NCBI GenBank assembly: GCA_934122275.1
Contig: CAKOWI010000011.1
Span: 1-25,553, forward strand
DNA: 25,553 bases
Direction: 5' to 3'
DNA from: an uncultured Bacilli bacterium
GTDB taxonomy: Bacteria; Bacillota_I; Bacilli_A; RF39; UBA660
This document shows positions 1-7,909 of the stretch, one piece after another. Under the pieces are notes generated by a model that saw only the letters and a list, made by a program, of their open reading frames with translations, did not search any database and had not been told where the DNA came from. Within the stretch, counting starts at the first letter, position 1, and each line of letters opens with the position of its first letter. The translations under genes were made by a program, and so were the position numbers.

Positions 1-50
1 ATTTTGCAATAACTATTTTAAAGTATCTATCGCTTTTTGTATATAGAAAT

Positions 51-72
51 GGTGTCACATCAATTGTAACAC
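51..72. promoter_or_regulatory. Imperfect inverted repeat, possible operator
   Basis: GTGTCACA and TGTAACAC face each other across five bases with one mismatch. The repeat lies about 20 bases upstream of the -35 box of the small-RNA promoter at 91-119, where a regulator could bind. The arms are short and this could be chance. Confidence 0.2.
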
Positions 73-90
73 TACATAATTTTTTTTCAA

Positions 91-119
91 TTGACATGCC
101 TCCATATTTATGCTATATT
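91..119 (+). promoter_or_regulatory. Sigma-A promoter of candidate small RNA
   Basis: TTGACA at 91-96 and TATATT at 114-119 are separated by exactly 17 bases, and the -10 box is preceded by TG (extended -10). Transcription should start near 121-127, on the plus strand, opposite to the gat operon. No open reading frame of useful size follows before the terminator at 198-221. Confidence 0.7.
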
Positions 120-122
120 TAA

Positions 123-221
123 GTTGTCTTAATACCATTTAAGATGACATAGAGAGTTAAAATAAAGCTTTAAGCCTAAATGCTCACTTAGTGTCCTGGA
201 CTTCTAGAAGTCCATTTTTTT
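123..221 (+). ncRNA. Candidate small RNA of about 95-100 nt
   Basis: This interval lies between a consensus-like promoter (91-119) and a strong intrinsic terminator (198-221). The 5' end folds into a 9-bp stem with two G-U pairs, 123-131 against 140-148, with an 8-base loop. The middle is AT-rich and unstructured by eye. The only reading frames are ATG-ACA-TAG and ATG-CTC-ACT-TAG, so it is unlikely to encode a protein. I do not recognise it as 6S RNA, SRP RNA or tmRNA. An untranslated leader ended by an attenuator is less likely because no gene follows on this strand. Confidence 0.45.
198..221 (+). terminator. Intrinsic terminator of the candidate small RNA
   Basis: GGACTTCT and AGAAGTCC form a perfect palindrome at 198-213, followed by a run of T. 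Confidence 0.7.
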
Positions 222-239
222 ATGATATAAAACAACAAA

Positions 240-280
240 GAGCTAGTACGACCAAGATATTATTAAGTCTGTACTAGCCC
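240..280. terminator. Strong hairpin, possible second terminator
   Basis: GCTAGTAC (242-249) pairs with GTACTAGC (271-278). The stem extends inward by GAC/GTC across one bulge and, on the minus strand, outward by two more pairs. A T-rich tract follows on both strands. It could back up the gatB terminator or end plus-strand read-through. Confidence 0.4.
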
Positions 281-341
281 TTTATATACTTTTATTTTAA
301 CATACGTTAATGATAAATTCCACTTCTATATATTAATTAAT

Positions 342-372
342 AAAAGAAAGCCAAAAATTTAAGCTTTCTTTT
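342..372 (-). terminator. Terminator of the aspS-gatCAB operon
   Basis: AAAAGAAAGC (342-351) and GCTTTCTTTT (363-372) are perfect complements around an 11-base loop. The hairpin lies just past the gatB stop codon at 379. Confidence 0.7.
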
Positions 373-378
373 AAAATA

Positions 379-1803
379 CTACTTATTATACTTTCCAAGC
401 TCTTCCCTTAGCATTTCCATTGTTTTAGCTGGATTTGCCTTTCCGCGAGTTTTTTTCATAACCTGTCCTACGAAGAAATCTATCATCCTAGTTTTTTCAG
501 GATTATATTCTCTTGCCTGTTCATCATTTTCTTTTAATACTTCCATAACAACATCATGAATTGCAGAATCATCAGTAATTTGCATCATACCTTTTTCCTT
601 TACAATTACACTTGGTTCTTTTCCAGATGAAATCATGCATTCAAATACTTCTTTAGCTTGCTTTGATGATATTGTTTTTTTATCAACTAAATTAACTAAT
701 TCCTTTATCATTTGAGGCTTGATTGGAACATCTTCTATTTTAATTTCATTTTCGTTTAAGTACCCCATAAGCATACCAGTTACCCAGTTGCAAGCCTTCT
801 TTGGGTCACATCCTAATGCTACTACATCATTAAAGAAATCAGATACTTCTTTTATTTTAACAAGAACTTCTGAATCATATTTTGATAAATCATAATCATT
901 CATATATTTTTTTACTCTGTCTAATTGTAGCATTGGAATTGTCGCTTTTATTTCCTTTAACATCGCATCAGTTACAGGTGTTGGTGCAATATTTGGTTCT
1001 ATAAAATATTTATAGTCAACTGCATCTACCTTACTTCTCATATGGAATGTTTCACCAGTTTCATCATCTAGTCTTCTTGTTTCTTGTTCAACAGTTCCAC
1101 CAGCTTCTAATATTTCCATTTGTCTTTGAATTTCAAAATCTATTGCACGTCCTACGTTATAAAATGAGTTTACGTTTTTAATTTCGACCTTACAACCCAA
1201 TTCATCTGTATCAGAAATTGATACGTTAACATCGCATCTCATTTGACCCTTATCACTTCTAGCCTCTGATACACCGCAATATACAATAAGAGAACGTAAT
1301 GTTTCTAGAAAAGTTAAAGCTTCTTCCTTAGAATGCATACAAGGTTCTGTTACCGTCTCAATTAATGGGATACCAGCACGATTATAGTCAATTAATGAAT
1401 AAGTATCATAGTGATCCAATGATGCAGTATCTTCTTCTAGGTGAATATCATGAATATCAACTTTCTTAATTTCACCATTAACATCAATTTCAAGGCATCC
1501 ATTAATACCAACTGGTTTTGTCGTTTGAGTTATTTGATATCCTTTTGGTAGGTCTGGATAATAATAGTTTTTTCTATCAAATATTATTTCATCTGGGGTC
1601 TTACACTTAAGTGCCATAGAAACTTTTAATGCTCTTTTAATTGCTTCTTCATTAGCTACTGGAAGTATTCCTGGAAAACCTAAGTCTTGATATGCAACAT
1701 GGCTATTTGGTGCTTCTGTGTATCCATTAATAGCTGGAGAAAAAACTTTTGAATTTGATTCTAGCTCACAGTGAACTTCTAATCCAATTGTTACTTTATA
1801 CAT
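379..1803 (-). CDS. gatB: Asp-tRNA(Asn)/Glu-tRNA(Gln) amidotransferase subunit B
   Basis: GatB binds misacylated tRNA and activates the carboxyl group so that ammonia from GatA turns Glu-tRNA(Gln) or Asp-tRNA(Asn) into the amide. The 474-residue product has the usual length. It starts with the family segment YKVTIGLEVHCEL and carries further typical blocks, including FDRKNYYYPDLPKGYQITQ (about residues 76-94) and the basic, helical YqeY-like tail (KANPAKTMEMLREEL). The ATG is preceded by a strong AAAGGAGG site inside the end of gatA, one base after the gatA TAG, so translation is probably coupled. Last gene of the operon; it ends with TAG. Confidence 0.97.
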   Translation of the reverse strand: MYKVTIGLEVHCELESNSKVFSPAINGYTEAPNSHVAYQDLGFPGILPVANEEAIKRALKVSMALKCKTPDEIIFDRKNYYYPDLPKGYQITQTTKPVGINGCLEIDVNGEIKKVDIHDIHLEEDTASLDHYDTYSLIDYNRAGIPLIETVTEPCMHSKEEALTFLETLRSLIVYCGVSEARSDKGQMRCDVNVSISDTDELGCKVEIKNVNSFYNVGRAIDFEIQRQMEILEAGGTVEQETRRLDDETGETFHMRSKVDAVDYKYFIEPNIAPTPVTDAMLKEIKATIPMLQLDRVKKYMNDYDLSKYDSEVLVKIKEVSDFFNDVVALGCDPKKACNWVTGMLMGYLNENEIKIEDVPIKPQMIKELVNLVDKKTISSKQAKEVFECMISSGKEPSVIVKEKGMMQITDDSAIHDVVMEVLKENDEQAREYNPEKTRMIDFFVGQVMKKTRGKANPAKTMEMLREELGKYNK

Positions 1804-1804
1804 A

Positions 1805-3250
1805 CTATTTTTCCTCCTTTAATGATAATGGTACAAAACCTATTTTTTCTTCTAACTTTTTAGCAATGTTGAATACTTTATCATCACTCATTATTGGTCC
1901 AGTTATATTTATTGCAACTGGCATATTATCAACTAATCCTGATGGAATTGTAATCGATGGAAATCCACCAAAGTTTCCTATTGCTAAATGATTTTCTAGT
2001 AGTAAATACTTTTCTGATAAACGATCCATTTCATCATCGAAATGTGGTGCAATTGAACCTGAATTTGGTAATATACATCCGTCATAATTCTCAAATAAAC
2101 TAGTCATTTTATCTACTATTAATCTTCTAATTCTTCCTGCATTTAGAAATAATTTTTCTTGGTTTTCTTTTTGAAGAATAAAGGATCCAATAACAAATCT
2201 TCTTCTAATTAGTTCTGAGAAACCTTCTGTTCTAGTATTTATCATAACTTCATCAGGAGTTAAACCAACTTTTCTATTTCCAAAAGGAATTCCAGTTAAA
2301 TTAGAATTATTACTAGTTGCTTCAGCACAAGATATTGCCATATATGATGGATAAATTCCATTTAGTATCTTTTTATCTATGCTTTCTTCTTTTACTTCAA
2401 CACCAAGCTCTTTTAAGTAATCTAAAACCTTATTAAAGTTATCCATATATTTTTTATCGTCTTTTAATTCATCAACTATTTCTTTTATATAAAATAATTT
2501 CTTACCTTTAATATCATTATTTAAATTGCTAACTATATTTATATCTTTTGAATTAAATGATGTCATATCGTTAGAATCTATTCCTTTTAGATTATCTATT
2601 ACATATGCAGCATCTTCTACTGTTTTAGCAAAACATCCTACGTGATCTAAACTTGATGCAAATGCAAATAATCCCCATCTAGAAATAAGTCCGTAAGTAG
2701 GTTTATATCCTACAATTCCACCATATCCTGCTGGTTTTCGAATAGAATCGCCAGTATCTGATCCAAGTGCATAAGGTACAATTCCTTTTGCAACAGCGGA
2801 TGCAGAGCCTGCTGATGAACCACCTATCATACGAGTTACATCCCAAGGATTTCTAACTATTCCTGTATGTCCTGTTGTACCAGTTCCTCCCATTGCAAGT
2901 TCGTCAAGCACTGTTTTACCAATTATAACTGCACCACTTTCTTTTAACTTTTTAACAGCAGTAGCATCAAATACTGGAACATAATCCTTTAGTATATTTG
3001 AAGATGCAGTTGTAAGTATGTCTTTTGTTGCAAGATTATCTTTAACAGCACATGGTATTCCAGAAAGTACATTATCTGTTACTTCTTTTTCTTTAGCATC
3101 ATCAAGTATTGTTACAAAACTATTTAGTTCACCCTGATAGTCATGTGCTCTTTTAATGGATTCTTTAGTTAATTCTTCACTTGTTACATAACCATTTTTT
3201 AGAGCTTCATGAATTTCTTTTAAGCTTTTATCTAAATAACTCAAACCCAT
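1805..3250 (-). CDS. gatA: Asp-tRNA(Asn)/Glu-tRNA(Gln) amidotransferase subunit A
   Basis: GatA is the glutaminase subunit that releases ammonia for GatB. The 481-residue product is an amidase-signature enzyme with the full Ser-cisSer-Lys triad: K70 (in PCAVKDN), S145 (in GGSSAGS) and S169 (in DTGDSIRKP). The spacings of 75 and 24 residues match, from memory, K79/S154/S178 of the S. aureus enzyme. The glycine usually found before the nucleophile (DTGGSIR) is Asp here, and one glycine of the signature is Ala147. The ATG overlaps the gatC stop (TAATG), and AGGAGG lies about ten bases upstream. It ends with TAG. Confidence 0.97.
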   Translation of the reverse strand: MGLSYLDKSLKEIHEALKNGYVTSEELTKESIKRAHDYQGELNSFVTILDDAKEKEVTDNVLSGIPCAVKDNLATKDILTTASSNILKDYVPVFDATAVKKLKESGAVIIGKTVLDELAMGGTGTTGHTGIVRNPWDVTRMIGGSSAGSASAVAKGIVPYALGSDTGDSIRKPAGYGGIVGYKPTYGLISRWGLFAFASSLDHVGCFAKTVEDAAYVIDNLKGIDSNDMTSFNSKDINIVSNLNNDIKGKKLFYIKEIVDELKDDKKYMDNFNKVLDYLKELGVEVKEESIDKKILNGIYPSYMAISCAEATSNNSNLTGIPFGNRKVGLTPDEVMINTRTEGFSELIRRRFVIGSFILQKENQEKLFLNAGRIRRLIVDKMTSLFENYDGCILPNSGSIAPHFDDEMDRLSEKYLLLENHLAIGNFGGFPSITIPSGLVDNMPVAINITGPIMSDDKVFNIAKKLEEKIGFVPLSLKEEK

Positions 3251-3555
3251 TATTCTGCACCTCCTACTACTTTTGGTACCTTTACTTCATCATAAATTGT
3301 TTCTTTAGCGTTTTTAACAGCATCATCTGTTGTAAGTGTGCTATCTGCTACATCTTTTCTTAAATGTGCATCTTTATTCTTAAATGGAAATACCATAGGT
3401 TCTACGTTTTCTATTCCATCTATTTGTGTTATTAAATCCATATGTTTTAAGATTGTTTCAAATTCTTTTTCAAAAGCTGGGAATTCTTCTGGTTTCATCT
3501 TAAACATTAGTTTTAATGCATAATCTTGTATGTTATCTCTAGTTATTTTTTGCAT
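3250..3555 (-). CDS. gatC: Asp-tRNA(Asn)/Glu-tRNA(Gln) amidotransferase subunit C
   Basis: GatC is the small subunit that wraps around and stabilises GatA-GatB. The product has 101 residues, the usual size. It shows the family pattern of a helical N-terminus (DYALKLMFKMKPEEFPAFEKEFETIL), the block IDGIENVEPM at about residues 45-54, and LRKDVADSTLTTDDAVKNA near the end. An AGGAGG site precedes the ATG. It sits between aspS and gatA in the same direction. Confidence 0.95.
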   Translation of the reverse strand: MQKITRDNIQDYALKLMFKMKPEEFPAFEKEFETILKHMDLITQIDGIENVEPMVFPFKNKDAHLRKDVADSTLTTDDAVKNAKETIYDEVKVPKVVGGAE

Positions 3556-3594
3556 TTAAATCCTCCTTCTAACTTTTCTTATCTCTTTAAAGTA

Positions 3595-5337
3595 TTATCT
3601 TAACTTAATGTGTGTTTCTCTAAGTTGTTCTTCTGTAACTTCATTTGGTGTACCTGTAAGTACGTCTTCACCATTTTGGTTAAGTGGAAATGCAACGGTT
3701 TCTCTTACACTTTCTTCTTCACCTAACATCATAAGTGATCTATCTATTCCAAGTGCCATACCTGCATGTGGTGGGCATCCATATTTAAATGCTGTATAAA
3801 GTGCATTAAATTTTTTCTTTATGTCTTCCTCTGTATATCCAGCAAGTGAAAATGCCTTTAGTAAAACTTCTGGCCTATTGTTTCTAACTGCTCCTGAAAC
3901 TAATTCAACACCATTACATACAACATCAAATTGGTCTGCATAAATGCTTAGTGGGTCTTGTGTTTCTAAGGCTTTCATACCACCTCTTGGCATACTAAAT
4001 GGATTATGCATAAAGTCTAATTTACCAGTTATTTCACTAATCTCATACATTGGCATATCTGTTACAAAGCAAAATTCAAATAGATTGTGATCCATTAAAT
4101 CTAACTTACGGCCTAATTCAGTTCTAATTAAACCTGCATTTTTGCATACAACATCACGTCTTTTATCAGCAATGAAGAAAAGTACACTTCCGCAAGTTAA
4201 ACCTGCCTTGTCAAATAATGCTTTTCTATCATCTTCTGTTAAGAATTTATCAATAGGACCTTTAAGTGTTCCATCTTCCATAACTGATATATAGCCAATA
4301 CCGGGCATATCAATTGATTTAGCATAGTCTACTAATTCATTGAACCAACTATTTGGTTTTGATGCTATATTATCTACTTTAATAGCACGTACGATAGCAC
4401 CTCTAAATGGTTTAAATTCTGTTTCTTCAAATACATCTGATATATCAATTATTTCAAGAGGGTTTCTTAAATCCGGTTTATCAGTACCATATTTAAGCAT
4501 TGATTCATTATATGGAATTCTTCTAAAGTGTCCTTCTGTTACTTTTCTTTTGCCAAATTCTCTAAAGAATGCTGGATATACTTCTTCTGCAACAGCCATA
4601 ACGTCTTCTTGATCTGCAAAAGCCATTTCCATATCTAGTTGGTAGAATTCACCAACAAGTCTTTCTTTTCTTCCATCTTCATCTCTAAAACATGGTGCTA
4701 GTTGGAAATATCTATCAAATCCTGATGCCATTAAAAGTTGCTTAAATTGTTGTGGTGCTTGAGGAAGAGCATAAAACTTGCCCTTATGCTTTCTTGATGG
4801 AATAATAAAGTCTCTTGCACCTTCTGGAGATGATGAGGTAATAATTGGCGTTGTTATTTCTAAAAATCCTAATTCCATCATTTTGTTTCTTAAGAAGTTG
4901 AATGCTTTAGAACGCATAACTATTTTTTCATGAATTTTTGGATTTCTTAAGTCTAAGAATCTGTATTTTAATCTCACATCTTCCGCTACTTTTTTAGATT
5001 CATCTATTTCAAATGGAAGTGTTTTTGCAGTATCAGATAATAGTTCTAGCTCTTCTACTACTACTTCTATTTCTCCTGTTAGTATTTTTTTATTTACTGT
5101 ATCAAGATCTCTTTTAACTACTTTACCAGTTACTTTAATAACTGTTTCTTTTGTTACACCTTTAAGCATAGCATCATCATGCACAACTATTTGTGTTACT
5201 CCGTAGTGATCTCTTAAGTCGATAAACATAACTCCACCGTGGTCTCTTATACCAAGTACGAAACCTGCTAATGTTACTTTCTTATCCAAATCTTCAATTG
5301 TTAACTCTCCACATGTATTTGTTCTATATGTACTCAT
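3595..5337 (-). CDS. aspS: Aspartyl-tRNA synthetase, probably non-discriminating
   Basis: Charges tRNA(Asp), and probably tRNA(Asn), with aspartate. The 580-residue product has the OB-fold anticodon domain (RDHGGVMFIDLRDHYG, about residues 31-46), class II motif 2 (FRDEDGRKERLVGEFYQLD) and motif 3 (GMALGIDRSLMML). His33 in RDHGG matches the His that, as I recall, is linked to relaxed tRNA choice in non-discriminating enzymes; E. coli has Leu there. Motif 2 is unusual: GRKERLVGEF replaces the common RADRQPEF. I chose ATG 5337, giving MSTYRTNTCGEL with AAAGGAAA upstream. An in-frame ATG at 5385 lies inside the T-box terminator and is not the start. Transcription should depend on the T-box at 5368-5620. 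gatC follows after about 40 bases. Confidence 0.95.
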   Translation of the reverse strand: MSTYRTNTCGELTIEDLDKKVTLAGFVLGIRDHGGVMFIDLRDHYGVTQIVVHDDAMLKGVTKETVIKVTGKVVKRDLDTVNKKILTGEIEVVVEELELLSDTAKTLPFEIDESKKVAEDVRLKYRFLDLRNPKIHEKIVMRSKAFNFLRNKMMELGFLEITTPIITSSSPEGARDFIIPSRKHKGKFYALPQAPQQFKQLLMASGFDRYFQLAPCFRDEDGRKERLVGEFYQLDMEMAFADQEDVMAVAEEVYPAFFREFGKRKVTEGHFRRIPYNESMLKYGTDKPDLRNPLEIIDISDVFEETEFKPFRGAIVRAIKVDNIASKPNSWFNELVDYAKSIDMPGIGYISVMEDGTLKGPIDKFLTEDDRKALFDKAGLTCGSVLFFIADKRRDVVCKNAGLIRTELGRKLDLMDHNLFEFCFVTDMPMYEISEITGKLDFMHNPFSMPRGGMKALETQDPLSIYADQFDVVCNGVELVSGAVRNNRPEVLLKAFSLAGYTEEDIKKKFNALYTAFKYGCPPHAGMALGIDRSLMMLGEEESVRETVAFPLNQNGEDVLTGTPNEVTEEQLRETHIKLR

Positions 5338-5367
5338 TTTTTGTGTTTCCTTTCTTTTATAGAGTTT

Positions 5368-5408
5368 AAAAAAACAGCAAATCATCCCATAGGGACGAAT
5401 AGCTGTTT
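5368..5408 (-). terminator. T-box regulated terminator before aspS
   Basis: On the minus strand AAACAGC (from 5408) pairs with GCTGTTT (ending 5372), with further pairs in a long stem, followed by seven T. It competes with the antiterminator that contains the T-box sequence at 5413-5427. Confidence 0.85.
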
Positions 5409-5620
5409 ATATCCGTGGTACCACCCAGTTTACTATTTTTAAATAGTCACTTTATGAAACTTTAACGGGTTATCTTCCGTCTTAGCCTACTTTAGTTAAA
5501 TTTCGGTAAGAAGCTCCAAGGTGTTCTTTCATCAAATTATCTTACCAGTATTCCACCATTACCAGCTCTCTATAAAGAAATCATTTAATTACTTTTCCTC
5601 ATCAACGCAAAATAAATATA
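5368..5620 (-). promoter_or_regulatory. T-box riboswitch leader of aspS-gatCAB
   Basis: The leader carries the conserved T-box TGGGTGGTACCACGG (plus 5413-5427), a Stem I with AGAGAGC and GGTGG blocks, and a terminator that overlaps the antiterminator. By hand I pair UGAGG with CCUUG and AUUAAAU with AUUUGAU, which leaves a specifier loop of AAAAGUA opposite GAAAGAACA. AGUA and GAA look like the usual S-turn. The codon region then reads GAAC (plus 5523-5526), giving GAA (Glu) and AAC (Asn) one base apart. No Asp codon fits this loop. The T-box acceptor-pairing base is U, so a G73 tRNA would pair by wobble, which is a weak point. A two-codon T-box of this kind is described for the transamidation operon of Clostridium acetobutylicum. 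Confidence 0.88.
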
Positions 5621-5625
5621 TTAAG

Positions 5626-5631
5626 ATTATA
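5626..5631 (-). promoter_or_regulatory. -10 box of the T-box/aspS promoter
   Basis: TATAAT preceded by TGA (extended -10) lies just upstream of the T-box leader. A poor -35 candidate, TTGTTA, lies 19 bases further upstream. Confidence 0.5.
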
Positions 5632-5654
5632 TCATAAATTTCAAGGTTTATAAC

Positions 5655-5693
5655 AAAAAAAATAAAAAAAGTAACTAAATAAGCTACTTTTTA
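5655..5693 (-). terminator. Terminator of the tRNA-Asn genes
   Basis: On the minus strand AAAAAGTAGC... pairs with ...TTACTTTTTTT. The hairpin lies directly after the second tRNA-Asn copy and is followed by a long T-rich tract. Confidence 0.6.
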
Positions 5694-5701
5694 TATCAAA
5701 A

Positions 5702-5777
5702 TGGCGCTTCAAGTAGGACTCGGACCTACGACCTGCCGGTTAACAGCCGGATGCTCTACCAACTGAGCTATTGAAGC
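5702..5777 (-). tRNA. tRNA-Asn (GTT), copy 2
   Basis: The acceptor stem GCTTCAA pairs with TTGAAGC, followed by discriminator G and an encoded CCA. The anticodon loop reads CTGTTAA, giving anticodon GTT. It is identical to the copy at 5783-5858. Confidence 0.95.
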
Positions 5778-5782
5778 AAAAA

Positions 5783-5858
5783 TGGCGCTTCAAGTAGGAC
5801 TCGGACCTACGACCTGCCGGTTAACAGCCGGATGCTCTACCAACTGAGCTATTGAAGC
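5783..5858 (-). tRNA. tRNA-Asn (GTT), copy 1
   Basis: Same sequence as the downstream copy, with anticodon GTT and an encoded CCA. First gene of a two-tRNA transcript from the consensus promoter at 5894-5922. Confidence 0.95.
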
Positions 5859-5893
5859 AACATTTTGCATTTCTCAAGTGGAAATACAAATCA

Positions 5894-5922
5894 ATTATAT
5901 AGTTATAAATGAGCTTTGTCAA
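5894..5922 (-). promoter_or_regulatory. Consensus promoter of the tRNA-Asn pair
   Basis: TTGACA (plus 5917-5922) and TATAAT (plus 5894-5899) are separated by exactly 17 bases, a perfect match to the sigma-A consensus. Confidence 0.85.
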
Positions 5923-5967
5923 TATTTTTTTATTTATTTAATATATTTTATGTTACAGTTTTTTTAT

Positions 5968-7452
5968 TTATTCTTCATTTTTGAATTTTATGTCATATTT
6001 ACTAGGACCATTTATTATATTTCCATCTATATCAAATCTAGAGCCATGGCAAGGACAATCCCAAGTTTTATCAACTTCATTAAAAGTGAGAGGACAATGC
6101 ATATGTGGGCAAGTATTTAAAACTTTGTGTGGTATACCTTTTGAATCATAGTAAATTCCTATTCTGTTTTTTCCTTCATTAGTAACTAGCACTTTATTCT
6201 TATACCATTTAGGATTTCTTACAATAGAGTTAAATATATATGATTTTGCATTAGAAAATAAAACGTCTAGCATAAAGTTTTTGGTTTTCTTTATATTTAT
6301 TCCTCTATCTATTTTAAATATATTCTCATATTTATTACTTTTATTCATAATTAAATCTGATATGATTTTAGCAGCTATTGTTCCATTAGTCATTCCCCAG
6401 GTATTATAACAAGTTCCTATATACACATTTTTATTGTCTTCTGAAATTTTACCTACTATAGGAAGATGATCTATAGTCATAATATCCATATTAGTCCATA
6501 CATAAGTAGGTTTTTGCCCTGTTATTTCTTCAGAATTTAAGATGGCTTTGTTATAATTTTCTTTATAATTTATTCTATCGCATATTTTGGATGATTCAGT
6601 TAAGTAGACTAAATACTTAAAATCATCCTCATAGTATCTTAAAGATATAGATGGTAAGTTAGTATTTATCATATTAATTTTTTTAATATTATCAACTTTA
6701 GTTGCCGTTAAGTAAGACTTTTCTAAGTACGTTTTAAAGGGTATTAAACCTGGAAAGATAAAAAAAGGTATTCCACACGCTAAAACTATCTTTTTTGTCT
6801 TAATTTCAAATTCATTTACTTTTACAATGTAATGATCATCTTCCTTTAATATCTTAGTTGCTATACTATTTTGATATATTCTAATGTTTTTACTTCCTTT
6901 TATTTTCTTTACTAATGCATCTTGATATTTAACTGGATTAAATACATATGCATCTTTAACTTCGATAGCTCTTTTTACTTTAATGTCATTAATGGTGTCT
7001 TTTATTTCGTATTTTACGTTTAATTTTTTTAGTACCTGTTCTTCCCTATCAAATTTTTTCAGTTCTTTTGAATAATTTGTGAAAGTTATAGAATTTGAAC
7101 TTACTAAATCACAATCTATATTTTCTTTCTTTATATTTTTCTTTATTAATCTAATTGCTTCTTTTTGGGACTCATAATACTTCTTAGCAGTTTCAAAATC
7201 ATAAACTGATTCTATTTTTTCATACATCAAATCTTGTAAGTAAGTTATTTTTCCAGTATTTTTCGCAGAGGCATTGTTATATAAATTACTTTTATCAATT
7301 AGTGTTATATCAAAATTAGTATCAATTAAATTATAACAAGTTGTTATCCCTGTTATTCCAGCTCCTATAATTAATATATCTGTTTCCATATTTTGATCAA
7401 TTGTCTTATCATGCATTATTTTACTGTATTTTTGCCATAAGCTTTTTTTCAT
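5968..7452 (-). CDS. FAD-dependent oxidoreductase with C-terminal Rieske [2Fe-2S] domain
   Basis: The 494-residue product begins with a dinucleotide-binding fold (ILIIGAGITGITTCYNL, about residues 26-42) of the D-amino-acid-oxidase-like FAD family. It ends in a Rieske domain with ligands C448-x-H450 and C466-x-x-H469 (CPH...CPCH). This architecture matches Bacillus proteins such as YhfW. The substrate is unknown; oxidation of an amine or amino acid with electrons passed through the Fe-S centre is a reasonable inference. The SD is modest (GGTGAT). The gene stands alone between tRNA clusters, with no clear terminator of its own. No signal peptide or membrane segment is seen, so it is probably cytoplasmic. 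Confidence 0.85.
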   Translation of the reverse strand: MKKSLWQKYSKIMHDKTIDQNMETDILIIGAGITGITTCYNLIDTNFDITLIDKSNLYNNASAKNTGKITYLQDLMYEKIESVYDFETAKKYYESQKEAIRLIKKNIKKENIDCDLVSSNSITFTNYSKELKKFDREEQVLKKLNVKYEIKDTINDIKVKRAIEVKDAYVFNPVKYQDALVKKIKGSKNIRIYQNSIATKILKEDDHYIVKVNEFEIKTKKIVLACGIPFFIFPGLIPFKTYLEKSYLTATKVDNIKKINMINTNLPSISLRYYEDDFKYLVYLTESSKICDRINYKENYNKAILNSEEITGQKPTYVWTNMDIMTIDHLPIVGKISEDNKNVYIGTCYNTWGMTNGTIAAKIISDLIMNKSNKYENIFKIDRGINIKKTKNFMLDVLFSNAKSYIFNSIVRNPKWYKNKVLVTNEGKNRIGIYYDSKGIPHKVLNTCPHMHCPLTFNEVDKTWDCPCHGSRFDIDGNIINGPSKYDIKFKNEE

Positions 7453-7496
7453 AGTATCACCAAATATATTATGTTTATAAAAAGAATTTTACATAC

Positions 7497-7520
7497 AAAA
7501 AAACATCCATTACTGGATGT
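7497..7520 (-). terminator. Terminator of the Ser-fMet tRNA transcript
   Basis: ACATCCA and TGGATGT form a 7-bp stem with a 4-base loop, followed by seven T on the minus strand. Confidence 0.8.
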
Positions 7521-7528
7521 AGAATTCT

Positions 7529-7605
<77 letters not shown>

Positions 7606-7625
7606 ATGTGATGTAAAAAATTAAA

Positions 7626-7718
7626 TGGCGGAGGAAGAGGGATTCGAACCCCCGCGCCAGTTGCCCGACCTCCCGGTTTTCAAGACCGGTCCCTTCAACC
7701 AGACTTGGGTATTCCTCC
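7626..7718 (-). tRNA. tRNA-Ser (TGA)
   Basis: Acceptor GGAGGAA, discriminator G and encoded CCA, a long variable arm typical of class II tRNAs, and anticodon TGA. First gene of the two-tRNA transcript. Confidence 0.95.
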
Positions 7719-7775
7719 ATATCACTATTATTATATGTAAATAATCTAAACATATAACACCTAAATAGCAATAAG

Positions 7776-7804
7776 ATTATAACACTACGCTTTTGGTTTG
7801 TCAA
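7776..7804 (-). promoter_or_regulatory. Consensus promoter of the tRNA-Ser/fMet transcript
   Basis: TTGACA (plus 7799-7804) and TATAAT (plus 7776-7781) are 17 bases apart, with TG before the -10 box. The predicted leader before tRNA-Ser is about 50 bases. Confidence 0.85.
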
Positions 7805-7866
7805 CATACATTTTGATTATTTTTAAATGTCGCCAACTTTAAATATAATCTTTTTTGTCATTACAC

Positions 7867-7893
7867 AAAAAACAGGCACTATCTTTGTGCCTG
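7867..7893 (-). terminator. Terminator after a decayed small ORF
   Basis: CAGGCAC (7873-7879) pairs with GTGCCTG (7887-7893), followed by a T run on the minus strand. It serves nothing intact and lies just past the relic at 7910-8044. Confidence 0.75.
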
Positions 7894-7909
7894 TATGAAT
7901 ATGTCACTC

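Larger units (their letters stand above)
5698..5859. repeat. Exact tandem duplication, 81-bp unit, of a tRNA-Asn gene
   Basis: Units 5698-5778 and 5779-5859 appear identical, including the four-base A spacer before each gene. Identity that includes the spacer suggests a recent duplication or ongoing gene conversion. Confidence 0.9.

Noticed and set aside
5338..5385. Upstream ATG extending AspRS by 16 residues
   Set aside because: It lies in the T-box terminator stem; the ATG at 5337 has an SD and gives the standard N-terminus.
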